Part shown: positions 51,245-61,991 of the stretch, one piece after another | How the letters are laid out: every line of letters starts with the position of its first letter | Position numbering within the stretch: the stretch's first letter is position 1 | NCBI GenBank assembly: GCA_017553505.1 | Contig: JAFZLD010000015.1 | Coordinates: 84,964 to 148,963 of the forward strand | Reading direction: 5' to 3' | Source of the DNA: Lachnospiraceae bacterium | Lineage (GTDB): Bacteria > Bacillota > Clostridia > Lachnospirales > Lachnospiraceae | Length of the DNA: 64,000 bases | The notes under the pieces: model-generated | The model's database searches: none | Told to the model about the DNA's origin: nothing | What the model saw: the letters and a program-made list of their open reading frames with translations, nothing else | Made by a program: the position numbers and the translations under genes

Positions 51245-51350
51245 TTGAAATATTATGTTAATCAGATTATAATAAAAACGACCAAAAAGCAGTGAAAAAG
51301 GGGCACTCAGCGTTAAGGTTTTAAACGCTATGCCCTGTTTTTTTGCGCAA
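51245..51350 (+). promoter_or_regulatory. Promoter plus terminator-like leader of the first chemoreceptor gene
   Basis: TTGAAA (51245-51250), 17 bp, TATAAT (51268-51273). About 20 nt into the transcript, GGGC with GCCC and AGCGTT with AACGCT form a stem followed by TTTTTTT, 27 bp before the gene. A promoter followed at once by a terminator suggests conditional readthrough. It matches no c-di-GMP aptamer I know and is too short for one. Confidence 0.6.
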
Positions 51351-51376
51351 AATTTTATTATGTGGGGTATACATTC

Positions 51377-53089
51377 ATGAAAAATCTCAAAATTGGCTTC
51401 AAAATCTTCCTTACCATTTTTCCACTTGAGATACTTCTGATTCTTTCTTTGGTAATGTTGGGAATAAATGTGCGTAATGCTGTAGATGATTCCAGGGCTG
51501 TCTACTATGACACTCTTTATAATGTGAATCACAACCTTTTATCTGCCGACAGGGAGCTTTACAGAGCGCAGCTTTCTTTTACCAGATACATTGAGACGCA
51601 GAATGCTGAGAAAGAACAGATGGAGGAGTACAAAGAAAGTACGGCGGCGTGCCTTGACTATGCGACCAAAGCAAGCGAGATAGCGGCTCTTGACAATTCG
51701 CTGTTTAAAGATACGACAGTGGACGGAGTCAATTTTGAGGAAGCTTTCAACATTTTTTCGGAGAACCTGATATCATATACCGGCGCCTATGTACTTGAGT
51801 TTCGTATAGGAGATGTCAATAAGCAAAAACAAAGCTTTGAAACCGCCAGAAGTTCTTTGGCAAGGCTTCAGGCCATTACAGAGAGCTGGGCGCTTAAGCA
51901 GGGCGATGCCATGACTGCCAGAACAGACGCACAGATTAAGGGAATAAGCTTAATCTACCTTGTGGTTATAGCGGTAATAACAATTGTGGTGTTCTTTATT
52001 TCACACTCCATAGGTAAGGGCATCAGAAAGACCAAAGAACGCCTGGATATTCTTGCGACCAACGACTTAACCACGGCGGTTCCCGATACAAAGGCCAAGG
52101 ATGAAGTGGGCCAGATGACGAGGTCATTTAAGACTATGCAGGACAATCTTAAGAATGTTATCGGTGTGCTGTATGCGCAGTCCGATGAGCTGGCGGGTTC
52201 CTGCGAAAGTATGAGTAACGCCACCCGTGAGGCCGCATCCAGCATGGAAGCCATTAATACGGCGGCGGAAGAACTTGCGGAGACAGCATCTCAGACCGCT
52301 TCAGATGTGGAAGAGATTGCTTCGGATATGACGAGACTGTCCGATGTTATGAACAGATCCGTTGAATCTACCGACTCCATTACAAAGGCCGGCGAAAAGA
52401 TTAACAAGGCTACAGGCGAGGGAATGGAAAAAGTAGCGGGACTTATAGAGATTAACAAACAGTGTATAGATGCTTTCGGAAGCGTATTTGACGGAATAGC
52501 ATCGATAGAGGAGAGCTCAAATCGAATAAGCGAGGTATCCGGACTTATTTCAGCCATAGCGGGGCAGACCAATCTGTTGTCGCTTAACGCAAGCATCGAG
52601 GCGGCAAGAGCCGGCGAGTACGGCAGAGGATTCAACGTAGTGGCTGAAGAAATCAGAAAGCTTTCGGTTCAGTCGGCAGATAATGTGAACACCATAAACG
52701 CACTTTTGGAAGAGCTTGAAACGAACACCGCCAAGGCCACAGCTTCCTCCAGAAGAGTAAAAGAATTCGTGGAGAGACAAAACATAAGCGTAGAAGAAAC
52801 CAAGGGAAGCTTTGAAGGAATCGTAAACAGCATTGACGACGTCAATTACGCGGTAGACGGTCTTAAAGAGGTTAACTCGGAGCTGGCCAAAGGCTTTGAA
52901 AACATAAACGGACTTGTGGCTGGCCTTTCCGCAGTGTCCCAGGAAAACGCCGCCACTGCCGAGGAACTGTCGGCAACAGCGGATCAGGTTTCGGAAAATG
53001 TTGCGGCACTTAATGAAACGGAGAAGCAAATAGACAGTGCCTCCGAAAAACTTGCGGAAATTGTTAAAAACTTCAAAGTGGAAGATTAG
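51377..53089 (+). CDS. Methyl-accepting chemotaxis protein
   Basis: 570 aa. TM1 at about 8-30, an extracellular four-helix-type sensor (about 31-190), TM2 near 195-215, HAMP ([38 protein letters not shown]), then the coiled-coil signalling domain with hairpin tip near [40 protein letters not shown] 51377 follows GTGGGG. Ligand unknown. No other chemotaxis gene adjacent except the next receptor. Confidence 0.94.
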   Translation: MKNLKIGFKIFLTIFPLEILLILSLVMLGINVRNAVDDSRAVYYDTLYNVNHNLLSADRELYRAQLSFTRYIETQNAEKEQMEEYKESTAACLDYATKASEIAALDNSLFKDTTVDGVNFEEAFNIFSENLISYTGAYVLEFRIGDVNKQKQSFETARSSLARLQAITESWALKQGDAMTARTDAQIKGISLIYLVVIAVITIVVFFISHSIGKGIRKTKERLDILATNDLTTAVPDTKAKDEVGQMTRSFKTMQDNLKNVIGVLYAQSDELAGSCESMSNATREAASSMEAINTAAEELAETASQTASDVEEIASDMTRLSDVMNRSVESTDSITKAGEKINKATGEGMEKVAGLIEINKQCIDAFGSVFDGIASIEESSNRISEVSGLISAIAGQTNLLSLNASIEAARAGEYGRGFNVVAEEIRKLSVQSADNVNTINALLEELETNTAKATASSRRVKEFVERQNISVEETKGSFEGIVNSIDDVNYAVDGLKEVNSELAKGFENINGLVAGLSAVSQENAATAEELSATADQVSENVAALNETEKQIDSASEKLAEIVKNFKVED

Positions 53090-53095
53090 TCATTT

Positions 53096-53135
53096 AAAGG
53101 GCATCGATGCATAAGTATCGGTGCCTTTCTTTGTT
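53096..53135 (+). terminator. Terminator after the first chemoreceptor
   Basis: AAAGGGCATCGAT pairs imperfectly with ATCGGTGCCTTT, then CTTTG. Confidence 0.75.
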
Positions 53136-53220
53136 ATTCATAGGGTAATTTGCGCATGATACGATTAAAAAAATGTGGTACACCCGCAATTTTTGATAAT
53201 CCATATCACAGGAGGGGAAA

Positions 53221-54921
53221 ATGAAAGGATTTTTAACGATTTCTTCTGAGCGCATTAAAGAACTCAAAGTAGAAGACAAATTTAAGGCTGTATTTAAAAA
53301 GATTTTGAGATTTTTTGCGGTAGCGGTAATTGTTTTGATTTTTACAATTGCGATAAGCCTTACGGCCATCAGTGCGATGCAGAAGAACTATGAAATCGGT
53401 AATGTGCAGGGCGAAATTCGTATCGATATTCAGGCGCTTTCCAAAGCTTTTCTTTGGGCAATGGCGGCTCCGGATCCTGCCATTAAGGAAGAGCAGCTCG
53501 GAAAGGCAATGGATAAGTTTGGTGAGTTTGACGCCAACCTTAAGACTTTTTCGGGGCTGTATTCGAATCAGGCCAATTTAAACAAAGTAAGCACCGATTT
53601 AAAAACAGTTCAAGCTAACGGGGAAAAGTTAGGAGAAATGTTTAATAGCGGAAGCAGCAATGAGGAAGTATTCTATTTCTTTAATGATACGCTTTATCCT
53701 TCCATTGATGCGGTGGTTAAGGATTTGAAGGCGGTTTCCACAGAAACCGGAGCTTCGGCCGCTTCGGTTTATAAGACCAGTATGCTGGTAGTTGTTATTA
53801 TGATAATTGTTTCTGCGTTAATCGTAGTTGCGATATTGATATTTATTGTGAATGCAAGGAGGGTTTTCAGTAACGCTATTCTTGAACCCGTAAATGAAAT
53901 CTCCGAAGCGGCAGGCTCAATGGCCAAGGGAAGAATGAAGATTTCAATTGCTTATGATGCTAAGGATGAACTCGGACAGCTTGCCAAAGACCTTGACCAT
54001 TCAACGACGGTTATAGAAAATGTAGTCTCTGATATAAGCACATCGCTTGACAGAGTTGCGTCCGGCGACTTCTCAAAGAGCACCGATCATCCGGAACTTT
54101 ACGTAGAAGACTTTGCACCGATAAAAGAATCTGTAGATCGCATAGTATCACAGCTTTCCGGTACTATCAGAGACGTTAAGACTGCATCTTCAAAGGTTGC
54201 ACAGGATGCATCCAACTTAGCCCACGGAGCACAGGACCTGGCAGAAGGTGCTACAGATCAGGCAGCTGCGATTGAAGAGCTTACAGCAAGTGTTGAAAGC
54301 GTTAACAATCAGACCAAGGATATGGCAGCTTCAGCAGAAAAGGGTGTAGACCTTGCCAAGCAGGTACGACGTGAAGCCGAAGTCAGCGCCGAAAGAATGC
54401 AGGAAGTTACGAGCGCCATGGAGCGTATTACCGATGCTTCTCACCAGATCGAGCAGGTTACCAATGCCATCGAAGGTATTGCCAAGCAGACACAGCTCCT
54501 TGCCCTTAACGCTTCAATCGAAGCCGCAAGAGCAGGCGAAATGGGTAAAGGCTTCGCCGTTGTTGCAGACGAAATCAGTTCACTTGCCAATGAAAGTTCA
54601 GAGGCTGTTAAGAATACACACGAACTTATCGCAGGTACCATTCAGGAAATCGAAAACGGTAACCGCGTAGTTGAAATGACCACCGAAGCTCTCGGAAGAG
54701 TGCAGGATTCTGTCAACAGCATTGCGGAAATCGTTCAGGAGTCCGGAGAACTTGCAAGGTCACAGGCTCAGAACATGGACGAAATCAGCAAGGGCATCGA
54801 GCAGATTGCAGTGGTAGTACAGAACAACACCGCAACCGCTCAGGAGTCAAGCGCCGTATCCACCGAGCTTTCGACCCAGTCCGAAGAACTGAACACTTTG
54901 GTAAGTCAGTTCGTAGTTTAA
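53221..54921 (+). CDS. Methyl-accepting chemotaxis protein
   Basis: 566 aa. A ~35-residue N-terminal cytoplasmic tail precedes TM1 ([20 protein letters not shown]), then an extracellular sensor (about 58-185), TM2 ([23 protein letters not shown]), HAMP, and signalling domain with tip [47 protein letters not shown] precedes ATG. It belongs to a different subtype from the preceding receptor ([25 protein letters not shown]). Ligand unknown. Confidence 0.94.
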   Translation: MKGFLTISSERIKELKVEDKFKAVFKKILRFFAVAVIVLIFTIAISLTAISAMQKNYEIGNVQGEIRIDIQALSKAFLWAMAAPDPAIKEEQLGKAMDKFGEFDANLKTFSGLYSNQANLNKVSTDLKTVQANGEKLGEMFNSGSSNEEVFYFFNDTLYPSIDAVVKDLKAVSTETGASAASVYKTSMLVVVIMIIVSALIVVAILIFIVNARRVFSNAILEPVNEISEAAGSMAKGRMKISIAYDAKDELGQLAKDLDHSTTVIENVVSDISTSLDRVASGDFSKSTDHPELYVEDFAPIKESVDRIVSQLSGTIRDVKTASSKVAQDASNLAHGAQDLAEGATDQAAAIEELTASVESVNNQTKDMAASAEKGVDLAKQVRREAEVSAERMQEVTSAMERITDASHQIEQVTNAIEGIAKQTQLLALNASIEAARAGEMGKGFAVVADEISSLANESSEAVKNTHELIAGTIQEIENGNRVVEMTTEALGRVQDSVNSIAEIVQESGELARSQAQNMDEISKGIEQIAVVVQNNTATAQESSAVSTELSTQSEELNTLVSQFVV

Positions 54922-54935
54922 TAATGTGCAATACC

Positions 54936-54972
54936 CCGCCTTTCGAGATGTATGCTCGGAAGGCGGTTTTGT
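54936..54972 (+). terminator. Terminator after the second chemoreceptor
   Basis: CCGCCTTTCGAG pairs with CTCGGAAGGCGG, loop ATGTATG, then TTTTG. Confidence 0.85.
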
Positions 54973-54986
54973 GATATAATACCCCC

Positions 54987-56039
54987 ATGAGTGCAAAGAT
55001 TAGGGGAATAGGCAAAAGAATAAGTGTACTTATCTTAGGAGCAGCGATGCTCCTTCTTAGTGCGTGCAGGCAAAGCGAGCGAAGCGCGCTTATCTCCGAA
55101 ATATCCGATAAATACAGTGTTCCCAAAGACAAGCAGCTCATAGTCTATACTTCCCACAAAGAAGAAGTATACCTTCCCATCATCAGAGAATTTGAAAACC
55201 GCACCGGCATATGGGTCGAGATTCATGCGGGCGGAACCACCGAGATGTTTAAAGAAGTAAAAGAAGCGGCTGAAGAAGGCGCTTGTGACATAATGTTCGG
55301 CGGCGGTATCGAGTCTTTTGAAGCCGGTAAGGACATGTTCATGCCTTATGAGGTTTCGAGCATAGAGAGCCTCGATGCGCACTATCTTTCAGAGGGCGAC
55401 TACTGGACACCTTTCACGGAACTTCCCCTGGTGTTTATTTATAATAACAAACTGGTTCCCGAGGCCGAAGCGCCTGCTACATGGGCGGAACTTACGGAAG
55501 GTAAATGGAAGGGGCAGATTGCTTTTGCCGACCTTCACAGCTCCGGTACCAGTTATACGATATTATCGACGATTTCCCAGATGAGCGACAAAACGCTCAA
55601 AGAATCTATGACGGAGTTTCTTAACAACCTCGACGGTCGAGTGCTGACTTCTTCGGGCCAGATTATCGAGCAGGTTTCGGACGGCTCGTTTTTAATGGGT
55701 ATTACCCTGGAAGAAACCGCCAAAAAAGCGATTCTTGCAGGCTACGATATTACGATGGTCTACCCGCAGGACGGTACCGGCGCGGTACCCGACGGTGTCG
55801 CTATGGTTAAGAATGCTCCGCACAGCTATAATGCGGGCCTGTTCATAGATTTTGTGACGGATTACGATACTCAGGCTTACGCGATGTATGAGTTCTACAG
55901 ACGTCCGGTTCGCACGGATATTATCCTTCCGGAAGGCACTGAGGCTATCGACCAGATTGATTTTGATATAGAGAAATCTGCCGCGGAGGAAGAGGACATC
56001 TTCAACCTCTGGGACGAGATTATCGGTAAGGAGGACTGA
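54987..56039 (+). CDS. Iron(III)-type solute-binding lipoprotein, sensor-linked
   Basis: 350 aa, lipoprotein signal with lipobox LSAC (cysteine near residue 28). The mature protein follows the Fe3+/AfuA-like family: LIVYTSHKEEVYLPIIREFENRTGIWVEIHAGGTTEMF, DIMFGGGIESFEAGK, and PLVFIYNNKLV. It ends one base before the start of a YesM-type kinase, and its importer genes lie after the kinase-regulator pair with a different binding protein of their own. A role as extracellular ligand sensor for the kinase is therefore likely (inference). The ligand need not be iron; this family also binds sugar phosphates and other anions. Confidence 0.88.
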   Translation: MSAKIRGIGKRISVLILGAAMLLLSACRQSERSALISEISDKYSVPKDKQLIVYTSHKEEVYLPIIREFENRTGIWVEIHAGGTTEMFKEVKEAAEEGACDIMFGGGIESFEAGKDMFMPYEVSSIESLDAHYLSEGDYWTPFTELPLVFIYNNKLVPEAEAPATWAELTEGKWKGQIAFADLHSSGTSYTILSTISQMSDKTLKESMTEFLNNLDGRVLTSSGQIIEQVSDGSFLMGITLEETAKKAILAGYDITMVYPQDGTGAVPDGVAMVKNAPHSYNAGLFIDFVTDYDTQAYAMYEFYRRPVRTDIILPEGTEAIDQIDFDIEKSAAEEEDIFNLWDEIIGKED

Positions 56040-56040
56040 C

Positions 56041-57771
56041 ATGGGCTTTATCAGACACTCCTTTAAAAGAAGACTTTTCTTTATCATTCTTTCGGTAACA
56101 TTGGTTCTTGTTATCTTCGGAGGAATCCTTACGATTCAGGGCTTCCAGGCCAGAATCCGCGCCGATCACGAGAGAGAAGATTACGAGCAGGAAGTAGCAA
56201 TCGTCGACAAGGTAGATGAGATTCTGAAACTTTCCGAAAGCGTCCTTGATAAGATATCCGAGAACGATGCCCTTAAGAAAGCACTTATGCCGGGTCCCAA
56301 GAACGACCTTGACACATATTCCGCACTGTATGAAGTGACTGCGGATATACGCGATTATGCTGTGGTGGACCTGTACCTTGGCGGTAACAGCAAGTTCAGT
56401 ACCAGAAGAGGTGTGGTGTCCGAAGAGCTGCCGACCAATTACGCTGTGCTTAGAGAAGCAGACAAGGCTGAGGGCGCGACAGTATATGCAATGGATCCTT
56501 ACGATGCTACCGAAGACGGCGCCACCATGATAATCGCAAGAAAGATTACCGACGTGGGTGCCAAGGGCTACGCGGTAATTAGGATTACTCAGACGGAGCT
56601 TAGGCGAATCCTGGCAGGTTCTTTTAACGCAAGGGACGGTTTCATGCTTACCGATAAGTATTTCAGGCCGTTCTGCCTTATGGGAACTGCAGAGAGTAAG
56701 AATAACCTGTCCGTCATCCGCAAGAATCTTTTTAAGAACGATTTATACAATAAGGACATAGAAGAAAACGTTTATATTTCCGAAGTGGGCGACAGCAGTC
56801 TTATCAGCATTTATATTACACCGCCTGCTTTTGAGAAGTCTGCTGTGCATGCGGGCTACCAGATTGTGCTGATGCAGGTGGTAATCAGCGTGCTGTTGTG
56901 TCTGCTTGTGGCTTCGTACCTCAGTACTTCTTTTGCCAAGCCCATCAATACGTTGAGCGTGGCGATGAAGCAGTTTAGAAAAGGAGATTTCGATACCAAG
57001 ATAGACCTTAACCGCGAGGACGAATTCGGACAGCTGGCGTCGGGTTTTAACAAGATGACGGCGCGCCTTAAGGATACCATGCGCGAGCGTGTGGAAGCGG
57101 AGAGAAAGGTTAATGAAGCCCGCATAGAGCTTATGCAGGCGCAGCTTAATCCGCACTTCCTCTACAACACTCTCGACACCATCAAATGGGTGGCCAAGGC
57201 CAATCAGGTGCCGGAAGTGGCGACACTTTCTTCATCGCTTGCGACTATACTGCGCACGGGTATTTCCGAGAATCAGTTTTGTATGCTCGAAAGCGAACTC
57301 GATTTGGTGCGCAACTACTGCGACATTCAAAAGATTCGTTTCGACGACTGCTTCGACCTTGAGGTTGATGTCGCCGACAGCATCGCGAAGGCCTACGTAC
57401 CCAAGCTTATCCTGCAGCCACTTGTGGAGAATTCGATTATCCACGGACTTGAAGGCAGGAGCGACGGCCGCATCAAGATTACGGCCGACAGAATCTTTGA
57501 TGCAAAAGAAAACGGCGAGAGTACGCTTGTGATTACCGTAACGGATAACGGTAAGGGCATAAGCGACGAAATGATTAAGCTTATCGAGACCGACGACCCC
57601 GAGGCACTAAAGGGCCATCTGGGACTTAAGAACGTTAACACAATAATCCGTCTGTACTACGGAAGAGAGTACGGGGTAAGCGCCAAGCGCACGGATACAG
57701 GTACAGAGATGACTGTCCGTCTTCCTTTTTCCACGGAGACGCCGGTCAAAGAACGGGAGATTACACCATGA
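56041..57771 (+). CDS. Sensor histidine kinase, YesM/LytS type
   Basis: 576 aa. TM1 at about 12-33, a ~240-residue extracellular sensor, TM2 (VVISVLLCLLVASYLSTSFA), HAMP (KPINTLSVAMKQFRKGDFDTKIDLNREDEFGQLASGFN), then LNPHFLYNTLDTIKWVAKAN with the phospho-acceptor His, and HATPase motifs LQPLVENSIIHG and VTDNGKGIS. GTAAGGAGGACTGAC precedes ATG within the end of the binding protein. Overlaps the regulator by 4 bp. Confidence 0.93.
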   Translation: MGFIRHSFKRRLFFIILSVTLVLVIFGGILTIQGFQARIRADHEREDYEQEVAIVDKVDEILKLSESVLDKISENDALKKALMPGPKNDLDTYSALYEVTADIRDYAVVDLYLGGNSKFSTRRGVVSEELPTNYAVLREADKAEGATVYAMDPYDATEDGATMIIARKITDVGAKGYAVIRITQTELRRILAGSFNARDGFMLTDKYFRPFCLMGTAESKNNLSVIRKNLFKNDLYNKDIEENVYISEVGDSSLISIYITPPAFEKSAVHAGYQIVLMQVVISVLLCLLVASYLSTSFAKPINTLSVAMKQFRKGDFDTKIDLNREDEFGQLASGFNKMTARLKDTMRERVEAERKVNEARIELMQAQLNPHFLYNTLDTIKWVAKANQVPEVATLSSSLATILRTGISENQFCMLESELDLVRNYCDIQKIRFDDCFDLEVDVADSIAKAYVPKLILQPLVENSIIHGLEGRSDGRIKITADRIFDAKENGESTLVITVTDNGKGISDEMIKLIETDDPEALKGHLGLKNVNTIIRLYYGREYGVSAKRTDTGTEMTVRLPFSTETPVKEREITP

Positions 57772-58532
57772 CATCCGTTATGATAGTGGACGATGAAAAA
57801 TACGTAAGAATGGGTATCAAAGAGGAGACCGACTGGGCTTTAATAGGCTGCGAAGTGGTAGCCGAGGCATCTAACGGCGAGGAAGCTCTTGAGAAGGCGG
57901 AAGCAACCCGACCGGACCTTGTAATATCCGACATAAGAATGCCTAAGATGGATGGAATCGAGCTTGCGGAGAAGCTGCTTGAGAAGTATCCAGCTACGAA
58001 GGTTATATTCCTTACCGCCTACAACGAATTTGAATATGCGCGCCAGGCAGTGCGAATCGGCGTAAGCGACTACCTATTGAAGCCTTTTAAGGACGGCGAA
58101 CTGGAGGCTTCGGTGCAGAGGCTTCTTCACTTACATCCCAACACCCCCGCTTCGGTCAAAGAACTCGAGAACACGCTTATTCCCCTCAAAGACAAGGCAG
58201 AGATTTCGAACAGATACGTTCAGACCGCTCTTACCTACATAGAAGAGCATTTCGCAGACCTTGATTTCTCCATAGGCAAGCTTGCGGAATCCATGGGCGT
58301 AAGCGAAGGCCACATAAGCCGACTTTTCAAAGCCGAGACGGATGTGGGAATCAACAACTACCTCACAAGGTTTCGTATCAGAAAAGCCATGGACTACCTT
58401 AAGGACGTTCAGGTGAAGGTATACGAAGTGGCCGAGAAGGTGGGATACCAGGATATTGCTTATTTTTCCAACACATTTAAAAAGCTCGTAGGCAAGTCCC
58501 CCTCGGACTACCAGAGCAACGGTCTTGAATAA
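57768..58532 (+). CDS. Response regulator, YesN type (REC + AraC HTH)
   Basis: 254 aa, partner of the overlapping kinase. Receiver motifs MIVDDEKYVR, LVISDIRMPKMDG (acceptor Asp) and DYLLKPFKDG. AraC-type DNA-binding domain from about residue 150 (SIGKLAESMGVSEGHISRLFKAETDVGINNYL, then VAEKVGYQDIAYFSNTFKKLVGKSPSDY). Likely target: the importer operon starting 160 bp downstream. Confidence 0.93.
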   Translation: MTSVMIVDDEKYVRMGIKEETDWALIGCEVVAEASNGEEALEKAEATRPDLVISDIRMPKMDGIELAEKLLEKYPATKVIFLTAYNEFEYARQAVRIGVSDYLLKPFKDGELEASVQRLLHLHPNTPASVKELENTLIPLKDKAEISNRYVQTALTYIEEHFADLDFSIGKLAESMGVSEGHISRLFKAETDVGINNYLTRFRIRKAMDYLKDVQVKVYEVAEKVGYQDIAYFSNTFKKLVGKSPSDYQSNGLE

Positions 58533-58599
58533 AGATGTGAATTTTTTACAAAAAATATCAGTTTTGTCCTCTGCAAATTAAAAACATGCACAAGTAGAA

Positions 58600-58642
58600 T
58601 GTACTTATCAGGAAGCAATAACACAGATAAGTACATTTTTTT
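58600..58642 (+). terminator. Terminator after the response regulator
   Basis: Perfect 10-bp stem TGTACTTATC (58600-58609) with GATAAGTACA (58626-58635), then T7. Confidence 0.9.
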
Positions 58643-58695
58643 GTTGCCGTAGTGGCATTATCTGTGCAAATTGCGTAAAGGAGGAAGCACATACT

Positions 58696-60093
58696 ATGAA
58701 AAAGAGATTGTTAGCAACACTTTTGGCTTGCACACTCGTTGTATCCGGCTTAACAGGATGCGGTAAGAGCGAGCCCGCTGCAAGCAACACCCCCGCTTCT
58801 AAAGAAGCAACAACAGAAGTAACACAGACTAAGGAAGAAACTCCTGTAGAAGAACTTACAGGTATCGACTTAATCATCAAAGAAGCTGAAGGCATGTCAA
58901 TGGAAGAACTTGCCAAGAAGGCTATCGAAGAATCCAACGGTAAGACATTCTACGGCGTAGGTAACTCGAGCCGCGGCAAGTCAGCACTTCCCAAGTTCAT
59001 CGAGTACTTACAGTCAATCGATGCAAGCTACACAATGGAATTCGAATGGCAGCAGCCCAAGAACAACAAGATCTTCGAACAGCTCACTTCCGACTCTTTA
59101 AAGAGCACCGGAACATTCGCAATGACCCTTATCCAGGATGGTAACCAGATTCAGAGCAAGATGGTTGACACAGGTATCTTAAAGACCTTCGTTCCCAAGG
59201 AATGGGCAGAAGCTAACGGTACTACCGCAGATGCTTTCACAGGTTTCTTACCTCTTCAGACACTTAACAAAGTATTCATGTTCAACTGCACAGGTGATGC
59301 AACATTCACCAACTGCTGGGATTTCGTATACGAAGGTTCGCACCCCTTATTCATGGGCGTTGACTCCGAAATCGTAGGTAAGAACTTCCTTATGATGCTT
59401 ACCCAGGATAAGTACGCAGGATGGCTTAAGGACGCATACGACAAGTTAGACGCTACCAAGAAGGCTTACTTCGAGCCCACCATTCAGGCTATGCAGTCTG
59501 ACGCTCAGGACTTGGGTCTCGGCGCTAACGGCGCTTACGCACTTGCATGGATTAAGCTTTGGGTTAACAACTACAACGAGCAGACCGATGACGGCCCTAT
59601 CTGCAACACCCTTGTAGATGCATCCGCTACCAATCAGTCAGGTCTTCTTGTATACTCCAAGCTTCGTTCCGTAGAAGAATCCGCATCCGTATCTGTTAAC
59701 AACATCAAGGTTGCAGCTTACGAAGACGGTTACACCGGTATCGGCGGTTATGGTTACTGCCACTACTTATTCCTTACCAAGAACAGTCCTCTTCCTTGGA
59801 CAGCATGTGCATTCATCGCATACATGACCTGTACAGAAGACGGTTTCGAAGCATGGGGCAAGGACATGGGCGGTTACTCAGCTAACCCTAACGTAGCTAA
59901 AGAAATCGAAGATAAGTTCCAGCACTCTCAGGGTGGCGGCGATGAATTCCTCGCTAAGAACGACAGAGGTTATGACTGGTGGACAGGCGAAGGCAAAGGC
60001 GAACTCGTACTTGAAGATCCCCTTTACTGCTCGGAAGTATCATTCACAGTAGGAAGCTGGATCGATGTACTCGATCACTATAAGCCCGAGTAA
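58696..60093 (+). CDS. ABC transporter substrate-binding lipoprotein
   Basis: 465 aa. Signal peptide with lipobox LTGC (cysteine near residue 22), a Thr/Glu-rich linker, then a large binding domain (TFYGVGNSSRGKSALPKFIEYLQSIDASYTMEFEW) of the family paired with FbpB-like permeases in Firmicutes. AAAGGAGGAAGC precedes ATG. It is not close in sequence to the sensor-linked binding protein upstream. The ligand is unknown. A hairpin follows it before the permease. Confidence 0.88.
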   Translation: MKKRLLATLLACTLVVSGLTGCGKSEPAASNTPASKEATTEVTQTKEETPVEELTGIDLIIKEAEGMSMEELAKKAIEESNGKTFYGVGNSSRGKSALPKFIEYLQSIDASYTMEFEWQQPKNNKIFEQLTSDSLKSTGTFAMTLIQDGNQIQSKMVDTGILKTFVPKEWAEANGTTADAFTGFLPLQTLNKVFMFNCTGDATFTNCWDFVYEGSHPLFMGVDSEIVGKNFLMMLTQDKYAGWLKDAYDKLDATKKAYFEPTIQAMQSDAQDLGLGANGAYALAWIKLWVNNYNEQTDDGPICNTLVDASATNQSGLLVYSKLRSVEESASVSVNNIKVAAYEDGYTGIGGYGYCHYLFLTKNSPLPWTACAFIAYMTCTEDGFEAWGKDMGGYSANPNVAKEIEDKFQHSQGGGDEFLAKNDRGYDWWTGEGKGELVLEDPLYCSEVSFTVGSWIDVLDHYKPE

Positions 60094-60105
60094 GTTATAG
60101 CTACC

Positions 60106-60145
60106 CCCGGGGGTGTCGCTTCCCACAAGTGGCATCCCCTTTTAT
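60106..60145 (+). terminator. Intra-operon hairpin between binding protein and permease
   Basis: GGGGGTGTCGCTT with AAGTGGCATCCCC followed by TTTTATT. Same position and likely role as the hairpin at 10941-10988 in the other importer. Confidence 0.72.
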
Positions 60146-60163
60146 TAAAAGAAGGAGCATCCT

Positions 60164-61990
60164 ATGCAGGAAAATATTAAACCTGACAGGGTGGCAATAT
60201 TTAAGAACAAGGTAAAGACATGGTTTTCCCAGCCGCAAAATATCATTCTTTTGCTGTTCGGAATAGTACTTACCTTTAGCACGGTTGCCCCCATTGTCGC
60301 TATTGTCAAAGACACATTTTCGATACATCCGGGCACCATTGACCAGCATTTAACCAAGCGTGCATCGGGGTATACGATAGTCAATTACATCGACTTGTTT
60401 ACGAGTAAACTTGCGAAGACCAACCTATGGAATCCGCTTGTAAATACCGTATTCCTGTCGATACTTACATGTATCATATCCATTCTTTTCGGCGGACTTT
60501 TTGCATTCCTTGTTACAAGAACGGATATGAAGTTCAAAAAATACTTAAGTTCGATATTCATTTTCCCTTATATCATGCCTCAGTGGACACTGGCTGTAGT
60601 ATGGCAGCATATGTTCTACTCGAATAAGGTGACGGGTACTTCGGACGGGTTACTCGCATCAATATTCCACGTATACTTCCCTCACTGGTGGTGCCAGGGA
60701 TTATTTCCGAGTGCAATGGTATTGGGACTTCACTACGCACCTTTCGCATACATCTTAATCGGCGGAATATTCAAGAACATGGACGCTAACCTTGAAGAGG
60801 CTGCAACCATTCTTGATACACCAAAGACTAAGATTATGTTCAAGGTAACGCTTCCTATGATTAAACCCGCTATTTTGTCGACTATCCTTCTGGTATTCGG
60901 CAGTGCGATGGGAAGTTATCCCGTTCCTCATTATCTAAACCTTACGACTCTTTCGACCAAGTACATTTCCATGAACAGTAAGTACACCGGCGAAGCAAGT
61001 ATCCTTGCGATTATCATGATGATATTCGGTGTAATCATTCTCGGAATGAACCAGTTAAGCCTTAAGAGCCGCAAGAATTACACCACTGTAACGGGTAAGT
61101 CGGGACAGCTTACTAAGCTTCGAATCGGTAAGATAGGAAAGTATCTTGTGGGTATTATCTTTATCCTTATTACTTTCTTTACCAGTATCTGGCCGATACT
61201 CTTATTCGCGCTCGAAACCTTCTTGCCTAACCCCGGTGACTACAGTTTCTTGTATTCCGGAAACCTTGCTCACCTGACTACAAAGTGGTGGGTTACCAAC
61301 GAGAATATTACAGAAAACGGTATGTACGGCCAGCCCGGTATTCTTTACAACAACACAATCTGGCATGCGTTCTTAGGAACCTTGTTACTTGCTGTTGTAT
61401 GTGCGCTCATCGCAGGTACCATCGGAACCTTAATCGGTTATGCGGTTGCCAAGAAGAGAAGAAACAAGTGGGCCAACTACGTTAATAACGTAGCATTCCT
61501 GCCTTACTTAATGCCTTCAATCGCAGTCGGCGCAGCTTTCTTTATACTGTTTTCGAATGAGAGGATTAACCTTTTCAATACATATACGCTCCTCATCATA
61601 GCGGGTGTTGTCAAATACATACCGTTTGCATCGAGAAGCTCGCTTAACTCAATGCTTCAGATAAGCGGTGAGCTTGAAGAAGCGGCACTGATTCAGAACG
61701 CATCGTGGTTTAAGCGAATGACGAGGATCATAATCCCGATTCAGAAATCCTCTATCATTAGCGGATATCTGCTTCCGTTTATGACCTGCTTAAGAGAATT
61801 GTCACTGTTCCTGCTTTTGTGTACTCAGGGATTCATTCTTTCGACGACCCTTGATTACTTTGACGAGATGGGACTGTACGCATTCTCGAGTGCGATTAAC
61901 TTAATCTTAATCGTAACAATCTTAGTGTTTAACACACTTGTTAACAAACTCACCGGGGCGAGCCTGGACGACGGCATAGGAGGTAAATAA
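60164..61990 (+). CDS. ABC transporter permease, fused double FbpB-like
   Basis: 608 aa, about twelve transmembrane segments: two permease domains in one chain. Each has an EAA ATPase-docking loop, EEAATILDTPKTKIMFKVTLPMIKP and EEAALIQNASWFKRMTRIIIPIQKS. Architecture is that of FbpB/AfuB-type permeases, so a single chain suffices. AGAAGGAGCATCCT precedes ATG. One base before the ATPase gene. Confidence 0.92.
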   Translation: MQENIKPDRVAIFKNKVKTWFSQPQNIILLLFGIVLTFSTVAPIVAIVKDTFSIHPGTIDQHLTKRASGYTIVNYIDLFTSKLAKTNLWNPLVNTVFLSILTCIISILFGGLFAFLVTRTDMKFKKYLSSIFIFPYIMPQWTLAVVWQHMFYSNKVTGTSDGLLASIFHVYFPHWWCQGLFPSAMVLGLHYAPFAYILIGGIFKNMDANLEEAATILDTPKTKIMFKVTLPMIKPAILSTILLVFGSAMGSYPVPHYLNLTTLSTKYISMNSKYTGEASILAIIMMIFGVIILGMNQLSLKSRKNYTTVTGKSGQLTKLRIGKIGKYLVGIIFILITFFTSIWPILLFALETFLPNPGDYSFLYSGNLAHLTTKWWVTNENITENGMYGQPGILYNNTIWHAFLGTLLLAVVCALIAGTIGTLIGYAVAKKRRNKWANYVNNVAFLPYLMPSIAVGAAFFILFSNERINLFNTYTLLIIAGVVKYIPFASRSSLNSMLQISGELEEAALIQNASWFKRMTRIIIPIQKSSIISGYLLPFMTCLRELSLFLLLCTQGFILSTTLDYFDEMGLYAFSSAINLILIVTILVFNTLVNKLTGASLDDGIGGK

Positions 61991-61991
61991 C

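Noticed and set aside
51225-51376. c-di-GMP riboswitch before the chemoreceptor gene
   Set aside because: None of the conserved GEMM-I or c-di-GMP-II sequence is present and the leader is too short.
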